Assembly (NCBI GenBank): GCA_045633505.1
Contig: JAZQYK010000015.1
Span: forward strand, 1 to 8,650
From: Fimenecus sp045633505
GTDB taxonomy: Bacteria > Bacillota > Clostridia > Oscillospirales > Acutalibacteraceae
DNA length: 8,650 nucleotides
Direction of reading: 5' to 3'
In this document: positions 1-6,840 of the stretch, in pieces
Numbering within the stretch: position 1 is the first letter of the stretch
How the letters are laid out: every line of letters begins with the position of its first letter
Made by a program: the position numbers and the translations under genes
The notes under the pieces: generated by a model
The model's input: the letters and a program-made list of their open reading frames with translations, nothing else
Databases searched by the model: none
Told to the model about the DNA's origin: nothing

Positions 1-137
1 AGCCAATCAGAGCACACGCTAACAAGTCTCACATCTTAACAAAGAAGAGCACAAAGAGAAAAAGAGGACTTCGTCAGACAGCTGTTGCTGATAAGACAAA
101 TACAGCACAGATTAAGCGTCTTATTCCTTATAAATAA
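1..137 (+). CDS. rpmI: 50S ribosomal protein L35, C-terminal part (5' truncated by window edge)
   Basis: The frame whose first whole codon is at base 3 reads 44 residues to a TAA at 135-137. It contains the L35 signature segments RAHANKSHILTKKSTKRKRG and the closing KRLIPYK. Full L35 is about 65 residues, so roughly the first 20 are missing to the left. L35 is a small, very basic protein that binds 23S rRNA in the large ribosomal subunit. It is normally encoded directly before rplT, usually behind infC, and that order is kept here: rplT starts 129 bases downstream. The start codon, its ribosome binding site and any infC leader lie outside the window. Identity is seen directly from the sequence and I am confident of it. 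Confidence 0.95.
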   Translation, partial: PIRAHANKSHILTKKSTKRKRGLRQTAVADKTNTAQIKRLIPYK

Positions 138-145
138 GAACCTGA

Positions 146-226
146 CCCATAACGAAATCAAAGATTTCTATGGGCGCCCCAGAACCTTGTTGCTTCGCAA
201 TAATTAAAAAATCGAAGCATAAAAGG
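146..226 (+). promoter_or_regulatory. Structured RNA spacer between rpmI and rplT, possible control or processing element
   Basis: Two stem-loops lie in this non-coding spacer. Hairpin A pairs CCCATA (146-151) with TATGGG (169-174), then GAAATC (154-159) with GATTTC (163-168), with bulge AC and loop AAA: 12 base pairs. Hairpin B pairs CCTT (185-188) with AAGG (223-226) and TGCTTCG (191-197) with CGAAGCA (213-219). Alternatives exist: TTGTTGC (187-193) can fold onto GCAATAA (197-203) instead of B, and TGGG (171-174) can fold onto CCCA (178-181) instead of the base of A. There is no U-tract directly after either stem, so these are not simple terminators. L20 is known to repress its own operon by binding mRNA structures that mimic its 23S rRNA site. 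A role here in L20 autocontrol, or as an RNase III or other processing site, is inference. Confidence 0.5.
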
Positions 227-251
227 CACAAATTAAATGTATCTAATATAT

Positions 252-258
252 GGGAGGT
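252..258 (+). promoter_or_regulatory. Shine-Dalgarno site of rplT
   Basis: GGGAGGT ends 8 bases before the ATG at 267; GGAGG itself ends 9 bases before it. This is the strongest ribosome binding site in the window, which fits high expression of a ribosomal protein. It fixes the rplT start. It lies outside the stem-loops at 146-226, so neither simple fold hides it. Confidence 0.85.
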
Positions 259-266
259 AAAGAGAA

Positions 267-623
267 ATGGCACGTGTTAAAGGTGCGATGATGACTCGCA
301 AAAGAAGAAATAAAGTATTAAAACTCGCTAAGGGTTACTATGGCTCAAAGAGCAAACTTTTCAGAACAGCTAAACAGGCTGTTATGAAGAGCGGCAACTA
401 TGCTTATATCGGCAGAAAGCAGAAGAAACGTGATTTCAGAAAGCTCTGGATTACAAGAATTTCAGCTGCTTGCAAAATGAATGGTATGAACTACTCAACA
501 TTCATCAACGGTCTTAAAAAGGCTGGTATCGACCTTAACAGAAAGATGCTTTCAGAGATTGCAATCGCTGACCCGGCAGCTTTCACAGCACTTACAGAAA
601 AAGCAAAAGAAGCTCTCAAGTAA
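267..623 (+). CDS. rplT: 50S ribosomal protein L20
   Basis: The protein has 118 residues, the usual family length, and is highly basic in its first 65 residues. Family landmarks are MARVKGAMMTRKRRNKVLKL (1-20), AKGYYGSKSK (21-30), NYAYIGRKQKKRDFRKLWI (44-62) and the C-terminal globular part with GLKKAGIDLNRKMLSEIA (82-99). L20 binds 23S rRNA early in 50S assembly through its long basic N-terminal helix. Its C-terminal domain is the part that represses translation of its own operon in the species studied. The start is set by the GGGAGGT site. The gene ends with two in-frame TAA codons (621-626) and is followed at once by a strong terminator. It therefore closes the rpmI-rplT unit. Confidence 0.98.
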   Translation: MARVKGAMMTRKRRNKVLKLAKGYYGSKSKLFRTAKQAVMKSGNYAYIGRKQKKRDFRKLWITRISAACKMNGMNYSTFINGLKKAGIDLNRKMLSEIAIADPAAFTALTEKAKEALK

Positions 624-632
624 TAACAATTT

Positions 633-674
633 AACCACGCCGAGAAAATCTCTCGCGCGTGGTTTTGCATTTTT
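633..674 (+). terminator. Intrinsic terminator of the rpmI-rplT unit
   Basis: AACCACGC (633-640) pairs with GCGTGGTT (657-664) and CGAGA (641-645) pairs with TCTCG (651-655). The loop is AAATC and a single C at 656 bulges. The stem is 13 base pairs with a GC-rich centre. It is followed by an interrupted T-tract, TTTTGCATTTTT (663-674), that overlaps the base of the stem. It starts 10 bases after the rplT stop and ends 6 bases before the next start codon, so it separates the ribosomal protein unit from the downstream block. The T-tract is broken by GCA, so some read-through is possible. Confidence 0.88.
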
Positions 675-679
675 AAATT

Positions 680-1474
680 ATGGCTGAACATATTTCAAAT
701 TACATTATTACGTCAAAAAATAATGCTAAAATTAAAGAAATAAAAGAATATCTCACTTCTTCAAAGGAAAGACGAAAAAACGAAATTTTCGTGCTTGAAG
801 GGGTGCGTTTGTGCTGTGATGCTTTAAAAAGCGGTTGCAGAATTATAAGTGTTTTTGCAACGGAGGATTGTCAGACGAGATATGCTGAAAACGTTGCTTT
901 GCTCAAAGAAAACTGCGTTGATTTTTACACCGTCAGCAACGACGTTCTTAAATCAATGAGTGATACGGTCAATCCGCAGGGCGTGGTTTGTACGGTAGCA
1001 ATGAAGCACAACACGTTTGAATATGAAAAGGGCAAGAAATATATTGCGCTTGATATGATTCAAAGTCCTGACAATTTGGGCGCAATATCACGTACTGCTG
1101 AAGCATTTGGAATTGACGGAATGGTGATTTGCGGCGGTTGTGATATATACAATCCCAAGGCGTTGAGAGCATCAATGGGCGCGTTGTACCGTTTGCCTGT
1201 CAGAATGTGTCAGAGTCTTGAAAAAGAGTTGGAGCTTTGCAAAGAAGTTGGTATCAAAACCTTTGCAACGGTGCCTGACAGAGATGCAAAAGATATTACG
1301 AAAACGGATTTTTCAAAGGGCGCGGTCTGTGTAATCGGCAACGAGGGTAACGGTGTTTCAGAGGGTGTAATCAACCTTTGTGATGAGAAAATTACAATTA
1401 AAATGTTGGGCAGAGCAGAGTCGCTGAATGCTGCTGCGGCTGCATCAATAACAATGTGGGAATTGGTAAAATGA
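680..1474 (+). CDS. SpoU (TrmH) family RNA 2'-O-ribose methyltransferase, probably acting on 23S rRNA
   Basis: This protein of 264 residues belongs to the SPOUT class, which uses S-adenosylmethionine and a trefoil-knot fold. The N-terminal substrate-binding domain (about 1-105) includes ERRKNEIFVLEG (30-41). The catalytic domain (about 118-264) carries motif 1, IQSPDNLGAISRTAEAFG (127-144, with N132 and R138), motif 2, VIGNEGNGVS (218-227), and motif 3, LGRAESLNAAAAASI (243-257). An rplT-adjacent SpoU gene matches B. subtilis ysgA (I recall it renamed rlmP, a 23S rRNA Gm methyltransferase), but substrate identity here is inferred. No Shine-Dalgarno sequence precedes ATG 680, which lies 6 bases after the terminator; no later in-frame start leaves the domain whole. 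The stop overlaps the dprA start as ATGA. Confidence 0.9.
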   Translation: MAEHISNYIITSKNNAKIKEIKEYLTSSKERRKNEIFVLEGVRLCCDALKSGCRIISVFATEDCQTRYAENVALLKENCVDFYTVSNDVLKSMSDTVNPQGVVCTVAMKHNTFEYEKGKKYIALDMIQSPDNLGAISRTAEAFGIDGMVICGGCDIYNPKALRASMGALYRLPVRMCQSLEKELELCKEVGIKTFATVPDRDAKDITKTDFSKGAVCVIGNEGNGVSEGVINLCDEKITIKMLGRAESLNAAAAASITMWELVK

Positions 1475-2685
1475 ACTATGATTTATATTGGGTCTGGTTG
1501 TCCTGCGGTTTGGGTGCAGGGGCTTCCTGCCTTGATTTAGTTTCATATTTTGAGTGGAATCCTTACGTGATTTACGGCTCAACCTTCAATGAAATCTATG
1601 AGCTTAACGTTCTAACGAGAAAACGTGTTGAAAAACTTAAAAGCTTCCCTATCGAAAAGGCAGAGGAGATTTTAAGGGTTTCAAAGGAAAACGGATGGCA
1701 CGTTGTCACACCGTCAAGTGAATATTATCCCCATCACTTGCTCACCTTACAGGATTTACCTTTAGTGCTTTTCGTACAAGGTGACGTTGCTGCGTTGACA
1801 AATGAAATGTCAGTTTCCGTGGTGGGAGCAAGAAAGGCTTCGGATTATGGCAGAGCAGTTGCAAGAGCCTTGTCGGGAGCAATGTCGAGTATTGGTTTTA
1901 CAATCGTTTCAGGCGGAGCGTTGGGAATTGACAGTGCCGCTCATGAAGGCGCCCTTGATGAAAACGGTAAAACCGTTTGTGTGTTGGGTTGTGGACTCGG
2001 CACAAAATATTTGATGGAAAACCAAGTCCTTCGTGACAGAATTGCAGAAAACGGAGCGCTTGTTACAGAATTTCCCCCATATACTCCTGCATCAAGAACT
2101 ACGTTTCCTCTCCGCAACCGAATTATATCGGGTATGACGCTGGGTACGGTTGTTGTCGAAGCGGGTGAAAAAAGCGGTTCGCTGATAACGGCAAGATTGG
2201 CCTCGGAGCAAGGCAGAGACGTTTTTGCAGTTCCCGGAGATTTGGTCAGCTCGTCGTTTTTAGGTACAAACAACCTTATCCGTAACGGTGCAATTCCCGT
2301 GTTTTCACCAAATGACGTGTTGGAGGAATATTGTTACCGCTTCTTTGATAAACTGAATAATGATACAAGGCTTCCTGACGACGAAATTATAAGAAGGGCG
2401 CAGAAATATCTGCTGTCGGAGGATTTCAAAAAGGAAGAAAAGCCAAAAACGGAGGTTGTTGAGAAAAAACAACCGCCAAAACAAGCGGCAAAAAAAGAAC
2501 CGCCCAAATATTTGACTGCAAATGCGGTTAAAATTTATAATATGCTTGACGAAACACCCGTTCACGTAGATGAAGTTTCGTCGGTATGTGATTTCAGTAT
2601 TGAAACAACTCTTTCTGCATTAACCGAGCTTGAGGTTTACGGGCTCGTTGTTCAGTTAAGCGGAAGACGTTACAAAATAAATTAA
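1471..2685 (+). CDS. dprA: DNA processing protein DprA (Smf), RecA loader
   Basis: DprA binds incoming single-stranded DNA in the cytoplasm and loads RecA during natural transformation; it is also widespread in bacteria not known to be competent. The protein has 404 residues from ATG 1471. An N-terminal SAM/helix-hairpin-like region (about 1-75) precedes a Rossmann-like DNA-binding domain (about 80-292) with VVGARKASDYG (117-127), SGGALGIDSAAHEG (147-160), TFPLRNRIISGM (211-222), VVVEAGEKSGSLITARLA (227-244) and FAVPG (252-256). A Lys/Glu/Pro-rich linker (about 318-347) leads to a winged-helix domain (348-404). I prefer ATG 1471, which overlaps the upstream stop (ATGA) and matches usual DprA N-termini, over an in-frame GTG at 1456 that adds five residues. 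GGGA at 1458-1461 may serve as a weak ribosome binding site. Confidence 0.96.
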   Translation: MNYDLYWVWLSCGLGAGASCLDLVSYFEWNPYVIYGSTFNEIYELNVLTRKRVEKLKSFPIEKAEEILRVSKENGWHVVTPSSEYYPHHLLTLQDLPLVLFVQGDVAALTNEMSVSVVGARKASDYGRAVARALSGAMSSIGFTIVSGGALGIDSAAHEGALDENGKTVCVLGCGLGTKYLMENQVLRDRIAENGALVTEFPPYTPASRTTFPLRNRIISGMTLGTVVVEAGEKSGSLITARLASEQGRDVFAVPGDLVSSSFLGTNNLIRNGAIPVFSPNDVLEEYCYRFFDKLNNDTRLPDDEIIRRAQKYLLSEDFKKEEKPKTEVVEKKQPPKQAAKKEPPKYLTANAVKIYNMLDETPVHVDEVSSVCDFSIETTLSALTELEVYGLVVQLSGRRYKIN

Positions 2686-2732
2686 GTGAGAAATCCGAAA
2701 AGGAAATCTCTTTCAGATAGGATGATGATTTT

Positions 2733-4856
2733 ATGTCAAAACTCGTAATTGTCGAGTCTCCATCAAAAGCAAAAAGCATACAGAAATATCTTGGCAAGGA
2801 CTACAAGGTAGTTTCTTCAAAAGGTCACATCCGTGACTTGCCTGCCGCAAAATTAAGCGTTGACGTTAAAAACGATTTTGCGCCTAAATATGCAGTAATA
2901 AAAGGAAAGGAAAAACTTGTCAAAGAACTTAAAGAACTTGCTGAAACTGCTGAAGCAGTTATCCTTGCGGCCGACCCTGACCGTGAGGGAGAAGCAATCT
3001 CTTGGCACTTGGCAACTCTCCTTGACCTTGATATGAACGACAACAACCGTGTTAAGTTCAACGAAATCAACAAGACGAGTGTTACAAAGGGAATTGAGCA
3101 CCCTGAAAAGATTGACCTTGATTTAGTTAACGCTCAACAGGCTCGTCGTATTCTCGACAGACTTGTGGGCTATACGCTCAGTCCGTTTATTTCACAGAAA
3201 ATCCGCCGCGGTCTTTCTGCAGGTCGTGTACAGTCCGTTGCTGTAAGACTTGTTGTTGACCGTGAAAACGAAATCCGTGCTTTTAATCCTGAAGAATATT
3301 GGACTCTTGATGCAAAAATGCTTGCGCCGTCTTCAAAAAGAGCTTTTAAAGCTCAGTTTACAGGGGATGAAACGGGTAAGGTTAAAATTACAAACAAAGA
3401 ACAGAGCGACAGCTATCTTGCACGTCTTGAGGGTGCAGATTTTGTTGCAACGTCAGTTAAAAAAGGCGTTCGCAACCGTCAGCCTGCACCGCCGTTCACA
3501 ACCTCAACAATGCAGCAGGAGGCTTCACGTAAACTTAATTTTCAGGCTCGTCGCACAATGAAGGTTGCACAGGAGCTTTATGAAGGTATCGAAATTCAGG
3601 GTGTCGGCTCAGTAGGTTTGATTACTTATATGAGAACGGACTCTCTCCGTATTTCTGAAGAAGCAAGAGCAGCGGGTAACGAGTTTATCAAAAACACCTT
3701 TGGTGCAGAATATCTTCCTGAAAAGCCAAGATATTATAAGACAAAAGCAAATGCGCAGGACGGACACGAGGCTATTCGTCCGACTATGATGGATTTGAAT
3801 CCTGAAAGAGTAAAATCAAGCCTTAGTGCAGAGCAATACAAACTTTACAGCCTTATCTGGAAGCGCCTTATGGCTTCTCTTATGGCAAACTGTGTTCAGG
3901 ATACCGTTAAGGCTGAAATTCAGGGCGCAAATGCAAACGATAAGGCGCAGGGAAAATATATTACGTTTAACGCAAGCGGATATTCAGTTCGCTTTGACGG
4001 TTATACCTGCCTTTATGAAAGCGGTACTGATGAGGATGAAGAAGTTGAAGGAAAACTTCCAAAAATTCAGCAGGGTGATTCGATTAAAGTTAAAGAGCTT
4101 AACGGCAATCAGCATTTTACACAGCCACCTGCAAGATATACTGAAGCATCTCTTATCAAGGCACTTGAAGAAACGGGTGTTGGCCGTCCTTCAACTTATG
4201 CTTCAATTATTTCTACAATTACACAGCGTGAGTACGTGATTCGTGAGCAGAAACTTCTCAAACCAACTGAATTGGGCGAAGCCATTACAGAGCTTCTTAA
4301 AGCAAAATTCTCTAAAATTGTTAACGTAAAATTCACTGCCGGAATGGAATCACAGCTTGATGCCGTTGAAAGCGGTGAAACTGATTATATTAAAATGCTT
4401 CACGAATTCTATGATGAATTCATCGCAACCGTTGACAAGGCAAAGGCAGAAATGCAAGGTCAAAAAATCAAACTTAAAGAGGATGAAACCGACGTTATCT
4501 GTGACAAATGTGGCAGAAATATGGTGATTAAATCAGGTCGATTTGGCAAATTTCTCGCTTGTCCGGGTTACCCTGAATGTAAAAACACAAAGCCGCTTGT
4601 TGTTGAAACAAAGGCGACTTGCCCTGTTTGCGGTGGTAAGGTTATTGAGAAAAAGTCAAAGAAGGGCTATGCATTCTTTGGTTGCGGAAATTATCCTGAA
4701 TGTAACTTTATGACTTGGGACAAACCAACTGACGACCTTTGTCCACAGTGCAACAAATCACTTTTCAAGAGAAAAGGCGGATTGCTTGTTTGTCTTAACG
4801 AGGGCTGTGGTTTTGAAAAGAAAGCCGAAAGAAAGAGAAAGGCTAAAGAAGAATGA
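2733..4856 (+). CDS. topA: DNA topoisomerase I (type IA)
   Basis: This enzyme of 707 residues relaxes negative supercoils by cutting one strand through a 5'-phosphotyrosine link. The Toprim domain (about 1-115) shows VIVESPSKAKSI (5-16, E8) and the metal-binding DPDREGE (81-87). The core has RRGLSAGRVQSVAVRLV (158-174), the active-site segment GLITYMRTDSLRIS (295-308, catalytic Y299), DGHEAIRPT (343-351) and the GVGRPSTYA stretch (482-490). Three C4 zinc fingers close it: C590/C593/C610/C616, C630/C633/C651/C657 and C670/C673/C687/C692, then a basic tail. Length and layout are normal for Firmicute TopA. AGGA at 2719-2722 is a modest ribosome binding site. This is the only gene in the block not touching its upstream neighbour (47-base gap), while its stop overlaps trmFO. 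Leucine codons are overwhelmingly CTT, unlike dprA. Confidence 0.98.
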   Translation: MSKLVIVESPSKAKSIQKYLGKDYKVVSSKGHIRDLPAAKLSVDVKNDFAPKYAVIKGKEKLVKELKELAETAEAVILAADPDREGEAISWHLATLLDLDMNDNNRVKFNEINKTSVTKGIEHPEKIDLDLVNAQQARRILDRLVGYTLSPFISQKIRRGLSAGRVQSVAVRLVVDRENEIRAFNPEEYWTLDAKMLAPSSKRAFKAQFTGDETGKVKITNKEQSDSYLARLEGADFVATSVKKGVRNRQPAPPFTTSTMQQEASRKLNFQARRTMKVAQELYEGIEIQGVGSVGLITYMRTDSLRISEEARAAGNEFIKNTFGAEYLPEKPRYYKTKANAQDGHEAIRPTMMDLNPERVKSSLSAEQYKLYSLIWKRLMASLMANCVQDTVKAEIQGANANDKAQGKYITFNASGYSVRFDGYTCLYESGTDEDEEVEGKLPKIQQGDSIKVKELNGNQHFTQPPARYTEASLIKALEETGVGRPSTYASIISTITQREYVIREQKLLKPTELGEAITELLKAKFSKIVNVKFTAGMESQLDAVESGETDYIKMLHEFYDEFIATVDKAKAEMQGQKIKLKEDETDVICDKCGRNMVIKSGRFGKFLACPGYPECKNTKPLVVETKATCPVCGGKVIEKKSKKGYAFFGCGNYPECNFMTWDKPTDDLCPQCNKSLFKRKGGLLVCLNEGCGFEKKAERKRKAKEE

Positions 4857-6172
4857 AGGTAGCAGTTATCGGTGGCGGTCTTGCAGGTGTTGAATGTGCA
4901 ACAGCCTTGTCAAGAAACGGAATAAAGGTTGATTTGTTTGAAATGAAGCCTTTGAAAAAATCACCTGCTCATAAACTTGATACTCTTGCCGAGCTTGTAT
5001 GCTCAAACTCCTTGAAGGCAGAAAGACTTAATTCTGCGGCAGGACTTTTAAAGCACGAAATGGCGTATTTAGGCTCGATTTGTGTCGAAACCGCTTATGA
5101 ATGCAAGGTTGAAGCAGGTGGGGCGTTAGCCGTTGACCGCTATGAATTTTCAAGAATAATAACTGAAAAAATCAGAAACGACGAAAACATAAATATTATC
5201 GAGAAAGAAGTTGCACAATTACCTGAAGGGTATGACGGCGTTGTAATTTGTGCAGGACCCTTGGCAAGTGACTCTCTTTCTGAAACAATCCGCAAAATTT
5301 GCGGTGACGGACTTTCGTTTTTTGATGCGGCGGCACCGATTGTAAGCGCTGACAGTATTGATATGGATTGCGCTTTTACACAGTCGCGCTATGACCGTGG
5401 CGGTGAGGCGGATTATATCAATTGCCCAATGAATAAGGCTGAATATGAAGCCTTTTACGAGGCAATCATAAACGCCGAAAGTGCGGAAGTACATTCTTTT
5501 GATAAACGAAAAGACGTTTATGAGAGCTGTATGCCCATCGAGGTGTTGGCGTCTCGCGGCAAGGATACAATGAGATATGGTCCACTCAAGCCCGTGGGAC
5601 TCACTGACCCACGAACAGGACACAGACCTTGGGCGAATTTACAGCTTCGCAAAGAGAATAAGGACGGCACAATGTACAACCTTGTGGGATTTCAGACAAA
5701 CCTGAAATTCAGTGATCAAAAACGAGTTTTCTCAATGTTCACCGCGCTTAAAAATGCGGAGTTTCTGCGATACGGCGTAATGCACAGAAATACTTTTATT
5801 GACTCGCCAAGGCTTCTTAACGGAGATTTCAGTTTAAGAAATAATTCCTGTTTGTTCTTCGGCGGACAGATTACCGGCGTTGAGGGATATATGGAATCTG
5901 CCGCAAGCGGTCTTATGGCAGGAATAAACCTTGCCCGTCGTCTTGAAGGCAAAGAAACCGTGATTTTGCCACAGGATACAATGATTGGTGCATTGAGTCG
6001 ATATATAAGCGACGAAAGCGTTAAGAATTTTCAGCCAATGGGTGCTAATTTCGGTGTATTGCCACCACTTGATGAAAAGATTAGAGATAAGCAAGAAAGA
6101 TATATGCAGTTAGCCCAAAGGGGTATGGACTCTCTCAAAGAATTTGCAGAAAAGAACAATTTAGGTGAATAA
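4853..6172 (+). CDS. trmFO: Methylenetetrahydrofolate-tRNA (uracil-54-C5)-methyltransferase, FAD/folate dependent
   Basis: TrmFO makes 5-methyluridine at position 54 of the tRNA T-loop, taking the carbon from methylenetetrahydrofolate and electrons through FAD; most other bacteria use SAM-dependent TrmA. The protein has 439 residues, typical of the family. The FAD-binding motif is VIGGGLAGVECA (5-16). LAELVCSNSLKAERLNSA (45-62) holds C50 and VYESCMPIEVLASRGKDT (222-239) holds C226, equivalent to the two catalytic cysteines (C53 and C226) of the B. subtilis enzyme. GPLKPVGLTDPRTGHRPWA (243-261) and GGQITGVEGYMESAASGLMA (337-356) are also family hallmarks. The start overlaps the topA stop as ATGA, with only a weak AAGG upstream, so translational coupling to topA is likely. 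The dprA-topA-trmFO order is classic for Firmicutes. Confidence 0.97.
   Translation: MKVAVIGGGLAGVECATALSRNGIKVDLFEMKPLKKSPAHKLDTLAELVCSNSLKAERLNSAAGLLKHEMAYLGSICVETAYECKVEAGGALAVDRYEFSRIITEKIRNDENINIIEKEVAQLPEGYDGVVICAGPLASDSLSETIRKICGDGLSFFDAAAPIVSADSIDMDCAFTQSRYDRGGEADYINCPMNKAEYEAFYEAIINAESAEVHSFDKRKDVYESCMPIEVLASRGKDTMRYGPLKPVGLTDPRTGHRPWANLQLRKENKDGTMYNLVGFQTNLKFSDQKRVFSMFTALKNAEFLRYGVMHRNTFIDSPRLLNGDFSLRNNSCLFFGGQITGVEGYMESAASGLMAGINLARRLEGKETVILPQDTMIGALSRYISDESVKNFQPMGANFGVLPPLDEKIRDKQERYMQLAQRGMDSLKEFAEKNNLGE
6163..6168 (+). promoter_or_regulatory. Shine-Dalgarno site of rnc inside the end of trmFO
   Basis: AGGTGA ends 6 bases before the ATG at 6175 and lies within the last codons of trmFO. 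It supports the rnc start and lets ribosomes enter directly even though the genes are only 2 bases apart. Confidence 0.7.
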
Positions 6173-6174
6173 AT

Positions 6175-6840
6175 ATGACTGATTTTGAAAAACGAATCGG
6201 ATATGAATTTAAAGACAAGTCGTTGCTTAAAAGAGCATTGACTCATTCCTCTTATGCAAACGAAAAAGGTACGGGGCTTGATAACGAGCGCCTCGAGTTT
6301 TTGGGCGACTCTGTTTTGGGCTTTATTACGGCTGAATACCTTTTTGAGCATTATAAGGACAAGCCTGAGGGTGAGCTTACAAAGAAAAGAGCTTATGCGG
6401 TTTGCGAAAAGACCCTTTTCGACTATGCCGAAAAAATTGGGCTTGGCGATATGATTCTCTTGGGTAAGGGCGAAGAAATGACGGGTGGCAGACAGCGTCC
6501 GTCAATAGTTTCTGACGCTTTTGAGGCGGTAATTGCGGCAATTTATCTTGATGGCGGAATTGAAAACGCAACGAAATTTGTGTTGCCGTTTATCGAAATT
6601 GCAACCGAAACGAAGCCGATTTTCAAAGATTATAAAAGCACCTTGCAAGAGGTTTTGCAACAGAACCCTACGGAAAAATTTGAATATATTGTAGTAGGTG
6701 AAAGCGGTCCTGACCACAACAAAGAATTTGTGGTTGAGGTTCATCTTAACAGTAACGTTATCGGTTCAGGTAAAGGAAGCAGTAAAAAACGGGCAGAGCA
6801 AGAAGCGGCTCGCTCGGCTTTGGAGTTAATGGGATTATGA
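6175..6840 (+). CDS. rnc: Ribonuclease III
   Basis: RNase III cleaves double-stranded RNA, processes the 30S pre-rRNA, and trims structured mRNAs as a dimer. The protein has 221 residues, normal length. The catalytic domain (about 1-145) contains the signature NERLEFLGDSVLG (37-49), PEGELTKKRA (64-73) and SDAFEAVIAAIYLDGG (113-128). The metal-binding and catalytic acids E38, E41, D45, E65, D114 and E117 are all present and fall at the same numbers as in the E. coli enzyme. A double-stranded RNA-binding domain follows (about 152-220), with DYKSTLQEVLQQ near its start and GSGKGSSKKRAEQEAARSAL (197-216) at its end. The stop overlaps the next gene as ATGA. Placement two genes before smc is common in Firmicutes. 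Confidence 0.98.
   Translation: MTDFEKRIGYEFKDKSLLKRALTHSSYANEKGTGLDNERLEFLGDSVLGFITAEYLFEHYKDKPEGELTKKRAYAVCEKTLFDYAEKIGLGDMILLGKGEEMTGGRQRPSIVSDAFEAVIAAIYLDGGIENATKFVLPFIEIATETKPIFKDYKSTLQEVLQQNPTEKFEYIVVGESGPDHNKEFVVEVHLNSNVIGSGKGSSKKRAEQEAARSALELMGL

Noticed and set aside
241..250. TAATAT at 245-250 as a promoter -10 box for rplT
   Set aside because: No acceptable -35 element lies 16 to 18 bases upstream, and AT-rich -10-like strings are common in this sequence.
170..280. Possible 36-codon reading frame in the rpmI-rplT spacer (ATG 170, stop 278-280) overlapping the rplT start
   Set aside because: No ribosome binding site precedes it, its start lies inside a hairpin arm, and its residue make-up resembles translated non-coding DNA. 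It could only matter as a leader peptide, for which there is no further sign.
1456..1470. Earlier GTG start for dprA at 1456
   Set aside because: It adds five residues not typical of DprA and lacks a ribosome binding site, whereas ATG 1471 forms an ATGA overlap with the upstream stop and matches family N-termini.
2688..2710. Hairpin GAGA/TCTC plus TCC/GGA before topA as a terminator
   Set aside because: Only 7 base pairs split by an AA/AA internal loop, with a short TTT after it; too weak to call a terminator.
3826..4239. Alternative + frame of 137 codons inside topA
   Set aside because: It is an out-of-frame reading of the topA core; the Leu/Arg/Gln-rich product has no domain pattern and topA is intact throughout.
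5219..5623. Minus-strand open frame of 134 codons inside trmFO, and similar minus-strand frames elsewhere
   Set aside because: They lie wholly within well-identified + strand genes, have no recognisable domains or ribosome binding sites, and are expected by chance opposite coding DNA.
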